NCBI GenBank assembly: GCA_050012355.1
Contig: JBEKHI010000279.1
Location: 1-12,114 of the forward strand
Direction of reading: 5' to 3'
DNA from: JBEKHI01 sp050012355
GTDB taxonomy: Bacteria > Actinomycetota > Actinomycetes > Streptosporangiales > Streptosporangiaceae
Length of the DNA stretch: 12,114 nt
Shown here piece by piece: positions 1-6,838 of the stretch; position 1 is the first letter of the stretch; every line of letters starts with the position of its first letter. The position numbers and the translations under genes were made by a program. The notes beneath the pieces are model-generated. The model was not told where the DNA came from and searched no databases. It saw nothing but the letters and a program-made list of their open reading frames with translations.

Positions 1-1428
1 CTAGAGCACGAGCAGTTCGACCAGGAGCTGGCTCTGACCGTGCAGAGCAGCTTGAATGCCGTCATCAACGCCCCCGACAACTACGCCGCGGCCGCCGTGG
101 GCCTCTATAACGGCACGGTTACCCCGCTGAACGGGTCCCCGGCTCTCAAGGACGAGCTAACCGAATACCTGCAGGAGCTGGTGCGAAACGGGACCTGGTA
201 CTCGTTCTTGGGGAGCCAGGGCGGGGTCTTCGGAATAAACCCGTCGCACAGTCCCGCGCTGCGCGCCGCGACCAGGCTCATCCAGACCCGCTCCCGGTCG
301 GAATCCGGAGGCTTTCTCCCCCCAGGCAGATATTTCGTGGTGGTGGCCGAGCCAGCCAAGGACGCTAACTCACACACCCGTGATCTGTTCGCCGCCGAGG
401 CCATCACCGGCACCATTTTGTTCATCCTGGTGCTGGTTGGCGGCCGGTCGCTGATCGGCCGGGGGCTGGCCCCGCTGGAGAAGATGGCCTCCACCGCCGA
501 CATGATCACCACCCGTGGTGACCTGACCGCGCGGATGCCGGACCCGGGGGACAACGCCGAGGCGGGCAGGCTCGCGGCGGCGATCAACAAGATGCTCGAC
601 CAGATCCAGCAGGCCTTCACCGCCCGGCTGCGGTCGGAGCAGAAGGTGCGGCAGTTCGCCGCGGACGCCTCCCACGAGCTGCGCACCCCGCTGACCACGA
701 TCCGGGGGTACGCAGAGCTGTACCGTCAGGGCGCGCTCGGTCCCGACGACATGCCCAACGCGATGCGCCGCATTGAGCAGGAGTCCGAGCGGATGTCCAG
801 CCTGGTCGCCGAACTGCTGGAGCTGGCGCGGCTTGACCGGGACTCCTCGCTCAACTGGACGGACGTCGATCTCGCCGAGATCGCCAGGGACGCGGTGGCC
901 GACGCCCGCGCCGTCGAGCCGGACCGCCCGATCACCTCGCGGGTACCCGCCCACCTGGTCGTACAGGCCGACGAGCCTCGGCTGCGCCAGGTGTTCGCCA
1001 ACCTGTTCAGCAACATCCGGGCCCACACCCCGGCCCGGACCCCGGTCACCGCCCGGCTGACCCGCGCCTTCGACGGCGCGCTGCTCGAGGTCAGCGATGC
1101 CGGGCCCGGCATGGAACCGGCCGACGCCGCCCGCGCCTTCGACCGCTTCCACCGCGGCTCCCCGGTCAACGGCAGCAACGGACGCGGCCCGGGCAGCGGC
1201 CTCGGCCTGTCCATCGTCGAGGCGATCGCGACCGCCCATGGCGGCCACGCCCGGCTGCTATCAACGCTGGACGCCGGAACCACCGTGCAGGTCTGGATCC
1301 CGCTAACAAAGCCCCCTATACCAGAACGGCGGTTGGAGTCGGCTACCGAGGAACCGGCGCCCGAGCTGGAGGACTACACCCCTGAGGGCGGCGCAGCGAC
1401 CCCTCAGCGCGACGCAGCCACCTCTTAA
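1..1428 (+). CDS. Sensor histidine kinase, 5'-truncated by window edge
   Basis: This is a membrane sensor kinase of a two-component system. It autophosphorylates on a histidine and passes the phosphate to a response regulator, which is probably encoded upstream, outside the window. The frame is open from the first base, so the GTG at 40 is an internal codon and the true start is not in view. Counting codons from nt 1, codons 1-130 are the end of an extracytoplasmic sensor domain and about 133-152 are a transmembrane helix. A HAMP-like linker follows. The H-box ASHELRTPL has H225, the N-box is NLFSN (N334, N338), the G1 box is DAGPG (D366) and the G2 box is GPGSGLGLS. All catalytic boxes are intact. 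The last 40 residues are an acidic, proline- and alanine-rich tail ending in a 7-residue repeat (AATPQRD, then AATS-stop). It resembles the TrcS/TcrY/MprB-type kinases of actinobacteria. The signal is unknown. Confidence 0.93.
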   Translation, partial: LEHEQFDQELALTVQSSLNAVINAPDNYAAAAVGLYNGTVTPLNGSPALKDELTEYLQELVRNGTWYSFLGSQGGVFGINPSHSPALRAATRLIQTRSRSESGGFLPPGRYFVVVAEPAKDANSHTRDLFAAEAITGTILFILVLVGGRSLIGRGLAPLEKMASTADMITTRGDLTARMPDPGDNAEAGRLAAAINKMLDQIQQAFTARLRSEQKVRQFAADASHELRTPLTTIRGYAELYRQGALGPDDMPNAMRRIEQESERMSSLVAELLELARLDRDSSLNWTDVDLAEIARDAVADARAVEPDRPITSRVPAHLVVQADEPRLRQVFANLFSNIRAHTPARTPVTARLTRAFDGALLEVSDAGPGMEPADAARAFDRFHRGSPVNGSNGRGPGSGLGLSIVEAIATAHGGHARLLSTLDAGTTVQVWIPLTKPPIPERRLESATEEPAPELEDYTPEGGAATPQRDAATS

Positions 1429-1471
1429 GGCGACGCAGCCACCCCATAGCGCGACGCAGCGCCCGGCATGC
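1388..1471. repeat. Four-copy 21-bp tandem repeat across a stop codon
   Basis: The motif GCGACGCAGCCACC starts at 1409 and 1430. A shortened match, GCGACGCAGC, starts at 1451, and a diverged unit (GCGGCGCAGCGACC) starts at 1388. The period is exactly 21 bp, or seven codons. The copies lie in the reading frame of the histidine kinase. They encode AATPQRD, AATS-stop-GD and AATP-stop-RD, so the array crosses the TAA stop at 1426-1428 and continues into untranslated DNA. A second in-frame stop (TAG, 1447-1449) sits where the first unit has CAG. Confidence 0.85.
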
Positions 1472-1490
1472 CGACGGGGCCGTTTCCTCT
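1461..1490 (+). terminator. Possible weak terminator after the histidine kinase
   Basis: The perfect 10-bp palindrome CGGCATGCCG lies inside a longer imperfect stem (GCCC at 1461 with GGGC near 1480). A short pyrimidine- and T-rich run (GTTTCCTCTT) follows. It is 30-60 nt after the kinase stop and between two convergent genes, the usual place for a terminator. The stem is short and the T run is broken, so this is tentative. Confidence 0.3.
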
Positions 1491-1536
1491 TATCCCGGCT
1501 TAGCGCCCGCTGCCAACCGGAAATATCCCGCTATTT

Positions 1537-2460
1537 TCACCGGGGTGGGTACACGAACCCGGGATAAGTGGCGTCGAGCTCCGCTCTGGTGGGAGAGGTA
1601 GCGGGGCCGGGTCGGGTGACGGCGATCGCGGCGGCGGCGTTAGCCCGGCGAGCGGCTTCCTCGGGGGTCAGGCCGTCGGCCAGCGCGGCGAGGAACACGC
1701 CGGAGTGGGCGTCACCGGCGCCGGTGGTGTCGACCGCGGTGACTTGAGGTGCCGGTATCGCGGTGAGCTTTCCGCTTCTGAGTCCGAGGACGCAGCCGCC
1801 CGGGCCGGAGCGGACCATGACGTTCGCTCGGGTGGTGCGGTCGAGCAGGCGGCGGGCCGCGGCGGCGGGATTCGTCGTCCCGGTGAGCAGTCCGGCCTCG
1901 CGCTGGTTGCAGCTCCACCAGTCGCAGCGGGCCAGCACCGGGTCGAGCACGACCGGGGGAATGTCCGCGACCAGCGGTCCCGGGTCGACGAATAGCGGCA
2001 CTTCGTCCGGCAGCGCGGCCGCCCAAGCGCCGAGAGTCGCACCCGCCGGGGCGAGGCCGTAGCCGGACACGTACACGGCGTCGCCGACGCCGGGGCGCAC
2101 CTCGTCCCAGCTTCGCGGCGTCTCGGCGCCGAGGATCGTGACGAAGGTCCGCTCGCCGCTATCCTCCACGAGCGCGACGTCGAACCCGGTGTCGCGGGCC
2201 GGGTCGGGTTCCCGAAGCGCCTCGATTCCCTCGACGGCCAGCGCGGCGCGGACCAGGTCACCCCAGCGGCCGGTCCCGTGCCCGCCCGCGTAGACGACTC
2301 GCATTCCCTGCCGGGCGGCGGCCGCCATGATGTTGAACCCGCCGCCGACCTCGAAGGAGGCGGATGTCGCGAGGACGTCGCCGCCGCGTTCTGGCAGCGC
2401 CGGGACGGTCATGACCTGGTCGACGAGCGCCTCGCCGGCGAACAGCAGGCGGGAGATCAT
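1537..2460 (-). CDS. PfkB-family carbohydrate kinase (ribokinase-like)
   Basis: This is a cytoplasmic ATP-dependent sugar or nucleoside kinase of the PfkB/ribokinase family; 307 aa is normal for the family. The N-terminal substrate-binding region has GEALVDQ (residues 9-15) and the glycine-rich VGGGFNIMAAA (38-48) with N43. The C-terminal PfkB signature DTTGAGD (244-250) supplies the anion hole and the catalytic base D250. The start ATG overlaps the TGA of the upstream ADP-ribosylglycohydrolase gene (ATGA), with GGGAG five bases before it, so the two are translationally coupled. Paired with a glycohydrolase and a permease, it most likely phosphorylates the pentose released from an imported ribosyl compound. 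That substrate is inferred. Fructokinase or nucleoside kinase activity cannot be excluded from sequence. Confidence 0.92.
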   Translation of the reverse strand: MISRLLFAGEALVDQVMTVPALPERGGDVLATSASFEVGGGFNIMAAAARQGMRVVYAGGHGTGRWGDLVRAALAVEGIEALREPDPARDTGFDVALVEDSGERTFVTILGAETPRSWDEVRPGVGDAVYVSGYGLAPAGATLGAWAAALPDEVPLFVDPGPLVADIPPVVLDPVLARCDWWSCNQREAGLLTGTTNPAAAARRLLDRTTRANVMVRSGPGGCVLGLRSGKLTAIPAPQVTAVDTTGAGDAHSGVFLAALADGLTPEEAARRANAAAAIAVTRPGPATSPTRAELDATYPGFVYPPR

Positions 2461-3542
2461 CCTGACTCCCGCAGGTCATACAGTGCATCGGCCAGGCCGG
2501 CGAGATCCAGCCATGCCCCGCCCACCTCCCCGTCCCTCTCCACTGTGGCGATCGCCTCGGGCGGGAACCCGTCGGGGCCGTGGCACGCCCCGGCGATCGC
2601 CCCGGCGATCGCGGCGATCGTGTCGCAGTCGCCGCCCAGTGAGGCAGCCAGCAGGCAGGCCTGCCACGGGTCGTCAGGTACCGCGGCGAGCACCGCGAAC
2701 GCGGCGGGCACCGACTCCTGCGTCGCCAGGCTGGTGCCGACCAGTGTGTAGATGAGGTCGGCCGCCTGCTCCGGCGGCTTGCCGCGAACCAGACCGGTCG
2801 CCCACTCAATGCGGGCCGCGACGTCGGCGCCCGCTATCCAGTGCCCGCGCTTGGCCGCCAGTCGCGCCGCCTCGATGCCGATCTCGGTCGCGTCGGCGAC
2901 GGTCTCGGCCTCGCCGCCCACTCCGGCGCTGACCGCGGCCGCCACCGCCGCGGCGCCGGCCAGCGCGATCGAGGTATTGTGCGTGACCTTGCTCGCTTCC
3001 TGCACCTTGTTGGCCAGGTAGCCGAGCCCGTTGCTGAGCGGCGTCGCGATCCCCACCGGCGCGATTCGCATCGCCGCGCCGTTCGTGTCCCCCGCCAGGC
3101 CGGTCCGCTCCGGGTCGGCTCCGGCGCGAACCGCGTCGACCGCCCGCTTGGTGGACGGGCCGAGCAGGTCGAGCGAACCGCGCGCCTCCATGTCGGCCTC
3201 CCAGTCCGACAGCGCCTCCGCGAATCGTCTCGGATCCAGCGTGCCGCGCTCGGCGACCAGCATCCGGCCGAGCAGCACCGCCTGCTCGGTGTCGTCGGTT
3301 ACCGACCCGGCGGGCATGCCATCCGCGATCGGATGTCCGGGCGGCGCCGGCTCGAACCCGGTCAGCCCGCCCGGTCCGTACAGTTCCCTGATTCTTTCCC
3401 TGGACAGCATCTGGGTGGGCATGCCGAGCGCATCGCCGATGGCCAGGCCAAACAGCGCAGCGTGCGCTAGGTCACGACCGGAACAATTGGTACTAGAACG
3501 CGGTTTCACGGGGTACTTATCTCCAGTAGAAAGCCGAGGCAC
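2457..3542 (-). CDS. ADP-ribosylglycohydrolase (DraG)-family protein
   Basis: This is a soluble, metal-dependent glycohydrolase of the ADP-ribosylglycohydrolase fold, a family that cleaves N-glycosidic bonds to ribose. The family landmarks are GLAIGDALG (residues 32-40), the first metal-binding motif SVTDDTE (80-86) and the second, GGDCDT (303-308, D305 and D307). All metal ligands expected from DraG/ARH3 structures seem present. At 361 aa it is of ordinary length. It is the first gene of a two-gene unit with the PfkB kinase. The start is uncertain. The GTG at 3542 has only GGGA before it. A GTG at 3509 (residue 12) has GGAG ten bases upstream and gives an N-terminus closer to the family norm. 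Since the kinase and a permease are adjacent, small-molecule nucleoside cleavage is more likely than protein de-ADP-ribosylation. This is inference. Confidence 0.9.
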   Translation of the reverse strand: MPRLSTGDKYPVKPRSSTNCSGRDLAHAALFGLAIGDALGMPTQMLSRERIRELYGPGGLTGFEPAPPGHPIADGMPAGSVTDDTEQAVLLGRMLVAERGTLDPRRFAEALSDWEADMEARGSLDLLGPSTKRAVDAVRAGADPERTGLAGDTNGAAMRIAPVGIATPLSNGLGYLANKVQEASKVTHNTSIALAGAAAVAAAVSAGVGGEAETVADATEIGIEAARLAAKRGHWIAGADVAARIEWATGLVRGKPPEQAADLIYTLVGTSLATQESVPAAFAVLAAVPDDPWQACLLAASLGGDCDTIAAIAGAIAGACHGPDGFPPEAIATVERDGEVGGAWLDLAGLADALYDLRESG

Positions 3543-3562
3543 ACCAGTCCCGGCCGTATCAA

Positions 3563-3567
3563 GGGAG
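3563..3567 (+). promoter_or_regulatory. Ribosome binding site of the permease
   Basis: GGGAG lies eight bases before the GTG at 3576 and supports that GTG as the start. The gap between the divergent starts is only 33 bp (66 bp if the glycohydrolase begins at 3509), so their promoters must overlap or lie within the coding starts. I found no convincing -35/-10 pair here. Confidence 0.6.
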
Positions 3568-3575
3568 CACAGGTC

Positions 3576-5057
3576 GTGAGCAACACAACGGCGTCCAGTG
3601 GTAGCGGCCTAGGCGTTGAGGTCAACGGCATCAACGTCATCAGCGAAGACGAGCGCAAGGGTAAGCCACGCGACCTGTTCTGGCCGTGGTTCGCGGCCAA
3701 CATCTCGGTCCTCGGCCTCAGCTACGGCGCGTACATCCTCGACTTCGGCATCTCGTTCTGGCAGGCGACCATCGCCGGGATCGTCGGTGTGGTCGCGTCC
3801 TTCCTGCTGGTGGGCTTCATCGCGGTGGCCGGCAAGCGAGGGTCGGCACCTACCCTGGTGCTGAGCCGCGCGGCGTTCGGCATCAACGGGAACCGGCTGC
3901 CCACGGCGGTCTCCTGGATACTGAACGTCGGCTGGGAAATCGTGCTGACCGTACTGGCCACGCTCGCGACGGCGACCGTCTTCGGGCGGCTCGGCTGGTC
4001 AAGCGGCGACGCGACCAAGGCGATCGCGTTCGTGGTGATCACCGCGCTGATCGTCGGCAGCGCCGTACTCGGGTTCGACACGATCATGCGGCTGCAGACG
4101 GGGATCACGATCGTGACCGGGGTCCTGACCGTCATCTACTTCATCCTCGTGGCGGACAAGATCCACTGGTCCACGGTGTCGCACCTGCCGTCCGGCTCGA
4201 TCCAGGCGGTGATCGGCGCGGCGATCCTGATGGCCACCGGATTCGGCCTTGGCTGGGTGAACACCGGGGCGGACTACTCGCGGTACCTCCCTCGTCGTTC
4301 CTCGGGTGGCGGCGTGGTCTGGTGGACGACGTTCGGCTCGTCGATCGCGCCGATCTTCCTGCTGATATTCGGGCTGCTGCTCGTCGGGTCCTCGTCCAAG
4401 CTGTCCTCCGCGATCAGCGCGGACCCGATCGGCGCGCTGGCCACCATCTTGCCGACCTGGTATCTGGTGCCGTTCGTGATCGTCGCCGTGCTCGGCCTGG
4501 TCGGCGGCGCCGTGCTGGACATCTACTCGTCGGGGCTGACCCTGCTCGCGGCCGGGTACCCGGCTCCGCGCTGGTCGGCGGCACTGATCGACGGGGTCCT
4601 GATGATCGCCGGGACGATCTACGTGGTCTTCTTCTCGTCGAACTTCATCGGTCCCTTCGAGGGGTTCCTGATCACGCTAGGCGTGCCGATCTCGGCCTGG
4701 TGCGGCGTGATGCTCGCGGACATCGCACTGCGGCGCGCCAACTACGACGACCACGCCCTGTATGACCCGGCGGGCCGGTACGGCTCGGTGCGCCCGGTGC
4801 CGGTGTTTCTCATGGTGGCAGGCACCGTGATCGGCTTCGGCCTGGTGGTCAACAGCTACGCGTCGTGGCTGTCCTGGCAGGGATACCTGCTCAAGCCATT
4901 CGGTCTCGGCGGCAAGTCGGGTATCTGGGCCTCCGCCAACCTCGGCGTGGTGGTGGCGCTCGCGATCGGCTTCGTCGGCTGGTACCTGCTCGGCCGCGGC
5001 GCGGTCCGCCGCCAGGAGGCCACCCCCACCGAGAAGCCCGCGAGCGTCCCCGCCTGA
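3576..5057 (+). CDS. NCS1-family purine/cytosine-type permease
   Basis: This is an integral membrane transporter of the nucleobase:cation symporter-1 family (CodB/Mhp1-like), importing nucleobases, nucleosides or related compounds with H+ or Na+. The hydrophilic N-terminus has an EDERKGKPRDLFWPWF-type segment (residues about 25-41) typical of actinobacterial NCS1 proteins. About twelve hydrophobic helices follow, and a conserved GWVNTGADYSRYLP loop (about 228-241) lies mid-protein. The length of 493 aa fits. The C-terminus is a short charged, proline-rich tail. The GTG start has a good ribosome binding site. It is divergent from the glycohydrolase/kinase pair and probably brings in their substrate. 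The exact substrate cannot be read from the sequence. The stop is only 3 bp from the stop of the convergent cellulase gene. Confidence 0.92.
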   Translation: MSNTTASSGSGLGVEVNGINVISEDERKGKPRDLFWPWFAANISVLGLSYGAYILDFGISFWQATIAGIVGVVASFLLVGFIAVAGKRGSAPTLVLSRAAFGINGNRLPTAVSWILNVGWEIVLTVLATLATATVFGRLGWSSGDATKAIAFVVITALIVGSAVLGFDTIMRLQTGITIVTGVLTVIYFILVADKIHWSTVSHLPSGSIQAVIGAAILMATGFGLGWVNTGADYSRYLPRRSSGGGVVWWTTFGSSIAPIFLLIFGLLLVGSSSKLSSAISADPIGALATILPTWYLVPFVIVAVLGLVGGAVLDIYSSGLTLLAAGYPAPRWSAALIDGVLMIAGTIYVVFFSSNFIGPFEGFLITLGVPISAWCGVMLADIALRRANYDDHALYDPAGRYGSVRPVPVFLMVAGTVIGFGLVVNSYASWLSWQGYLLKPFGLGGKSGIWASANLGVVVALAIGFVGWYLLGRGAVRRQEATPTEKPASVPA

Positions 5058-5060
5058 ACG

Positions 5061-6809
5061 TCAGGGAAGCGCCTGCAAGATGGCCTCGTAGGCAGCGCCG
5101 TACGACGTCGCGTCGCCCGCGTAGTCGGTAATCAGCGTGGGGCCGGTGGAGCAGCCGTTGGCCCAGTCATCCCAGGTCCAGGCTAGGAACGAGGTGTTCT
5201 CCGACTCCAGCCAACTGGTGAGCGAATCGATGTAGGTGCCGGCGCAGTCGTTCTCGCCGATCTCGCCCGCGACCACCGGTACCTTCTCGATGACCGGCTC
5301 GACCTCGCTGGTCCAGCAGGACACCGTGTCGCAGGTGTTGAAGTTGTACGAGTGCCAGGACGCCACCAGGTTGTTATCCGGGTCGGTCGGCTCGTACTGC
5401 AGCCAGTCGGTCAGGTCGTTCGAGTACTCCTCGCCGCCGAGCATCAGCACGTTGGCCGCCCCGGTCGAGCGGACCGCGTTGACCATCGACTGCATGCCGG
5501 CCACCTGATAGCCGATGCCCGCGCAGGTGCCGCCGTTGAGCCAGCATTCCCAGCCCGTGGTGGTGCTCCCGGTCGCGCGGGACGCGTACGGCTCGTTGAA
5601 CAGGTCGAACACGACCGCGTTATTACCCTTGAACGTGTTAGCCACCGAGGTCCAGAACGGGATCGCCTCCGCGGCGTCCGGCATCGGTTTCTGGCAGGTC
5701 GCCTCGGCGGAATCGCAGCCCGAGGACGGCCCGGTGTAGAGGCCGTCCGTCCAGTGCAGGTCGAGTATGGCCACGATGCCGTTGGCATTCAGCAGGTTCA
5801 CGTAGTTCACGATCGCGTTGATGTAATTCTGTCCGGCGTAGGCCGAATCCACGTACGACTCCCCGTTCCAGCAGGCTTCGTTGAGCGGAATCCGTACCGC
5901 CGTGACGTGGCTCCAGCTCTTCATGGCGAGGATCGACGCCTCGTCGGCCGGTCCGTCGAAGATCCCCCAGCCCTGGACGCAGGCGTACTCGGAACCAGAG
6001 CGATCCATCCCGTGCAGGATCACCTGATCGCCGCTGGAGTCGACCAGTTCGTTGCCTGACACGTGAACTTGCGGCGCGGGAGTGGCGACGATCTCGGTGG
6101 CGTTCACGGTCGTGGACGTGTAGCCGCTCGACGCGACCGCGAACGTGGCGGTGCCAGAACTGGAGGTATCCGCGGCGAGCGTCACATCCTGCGCGGTATT
6201 CCAGTCGGTCGGCGTGAACGTGAGTACGGACCCGGAGCTGACCGACAGACCACTGTCACCGGAGACGAAGCCCGCCGTAACCGTGACATCGGTGGCCGGC
6301 GGCATCGAGAGCGCCACCCCGAAGGTTCCGGTGAATCCCTGCATCACCGGCAGCAACGCGGCGCTGGTGACGACGGCGGGCGTAACGGTGCTGGACGGAG
6401 TGCAAGTCAGGCTGGCGGGCACCGCGTCACTGGCGCTCCAAGTGCCCTGAAAGCCGAACGAGGTGCTGGATCCGGCCGCGACCGAGCCGTTGTAGCTCTC
6501 GTTGGACGCGGTGACGTACTCCAGGCTCTGGGTAAGCGAGCTGTTCCACGGGTCCGTCACCACCTGGTCACCGCCGAAGCTGAACGTCACCGTCCACCCG
6601 GTGAGCGCGGTCGTACCAGTGTCGGTGACCGAGACCGAGCCGACGAAGCCGCCGGACCACGAACTCTCCGTCGTGTACGTCGCCGAACAGCCCGTCGTCT
6701 GGGCACTCGCCGCCGTACTCGTCGCGGCCACCATGAGCCCGAGGCACAGCGTCAGCGCGGGCACCAGCACCGCCGCCCGGCGCCATCGTCCCCTACCCGA
6801 GAATCTCAC
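5061..6809 (-). CDS. Secreted endoglucanase, CBM2 - beta-sandwich - GH5
   Basis: This is an extracellular beta-1,4-glucanase-type enzyme. Residues 1-36 are a signal peptide (RGRWRR, a hydrophobic core, then ASA before Q37). Residues 40-137 are a family 2 cellulose-binding module bounded by C41 and C136, with aromatic residues W51, W88 and W124. Residues about 145-240 are a beta-sandwich module of a type common in actinobacterial secreted hydrolases (FTPTDWNTAQDVTL is its hallmark). Residues about 247-582 are a GH5 catalytic domain: VRIPLNE (R306), LDLHW (H352), acid/base FDLFNEP (E406), WHSY (H486), nucleophile VVAGEIGE (E516) and LAWTWDDW. All conserved GH5 active-site positions are present. 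Many cysteines in the catalytic domain suggest disulfides. The GTG start has a perfect AGGAGGT. It follows the E1-like gene by 29 bp, so the two form an operon. The GH5 subfamily is not assigned, and mannanase or another glucanase activity is possible. Confidence 0.92.
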   Translation of the reverse strand: MRFSGRGRWRRAAVLVPALTLCLGLMVAATSTAASAQTTGCSATYTTESSWSGGFVGSVSVTDTGTTALTGWTVTFSFGGDQVVTDPWNSSLTQSLEYVTASNESYNGSVAAGSSTSFGFQGTWSASDAVPASLTCTPSSTVTPAVVTSAALLPVMQGFTGTFGVALSMPPATDVTVTAGFVSGDSGLSVSSGSVLTFTPTDWNTAQDVTLAADTSSSGTATFAVASSGYTSTTVNATEIVATPAPQVHVSGNELVDSSGDQVILHGMDRSGSEYACVQGWGIFDGPADEASILAMKSWSHVTAVRIPLNEACWNGESYVDSAYAGQNYINAIVNYVNLLNANGIVAILDLHWTDGLYTGPSSGCDSAEATCQKPMPDAAEAIPFWTSVANTFKGNNAVVFDLFNEPYASRATGSTTTGWECWLNGGTCAGIGYQVAGMQSMVNAVRSTGAANVLMLGGEEYSNDLTDWLQYEPTDPDNNLVASWHSYNFNTCDTVSCWTSEVEPVIEKVPVVAGEIGENDCAGTYIDSLTSWLESENTSFLAWTWDDWANGCSTGPTLITDYAGDATSYGAAYEAILQALP

Positions 6810-6817
6810 CCGGATCT

Positions 6818-6824
6818 ACCTCCT
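6818..6824 (-). promoter_or_regulatory. Strong ribosome binding site of the second cellulase
   Basis: On the - strand AGGAGGT, a full match to the anti-Shine-Dalgarno sequence, stands eight bases before the GTG at 6809. It lies in the 29-bp gap after the E1-like gene. It fixes the start and suggests efficient translation of the second gene. Confidence 0.75.
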
Positions 6825-6838
6825 CATTTCGCGAGAAC

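Noticed and set aside
40..42. GTG at 40 as the start of the histidine kinase
   Set aside because: The frame is open upstream to base 1, and starting here would leave a sensor domain without its first transmembrane helix.
370..1248. 292-codon open frame opposite the histidine kinase
   Set aside because: It is antisense to an unambiguous kinase with all catalytic boxes. Its composition (V, G, R-rich) is typical of shadow frames in high-GC DNA.
1388..1471. CRISPR array
   Set aside because: The repeats are contiguous 21-bp tandem units without spacers and are in frame with a coding gene.
3686..4765. 359-codon open frame inside the permease gene, + strand
   Set aside because: It is an arginine-, aspartate- and glycine-rich +1-type shadow of the permease without any domain pattern.
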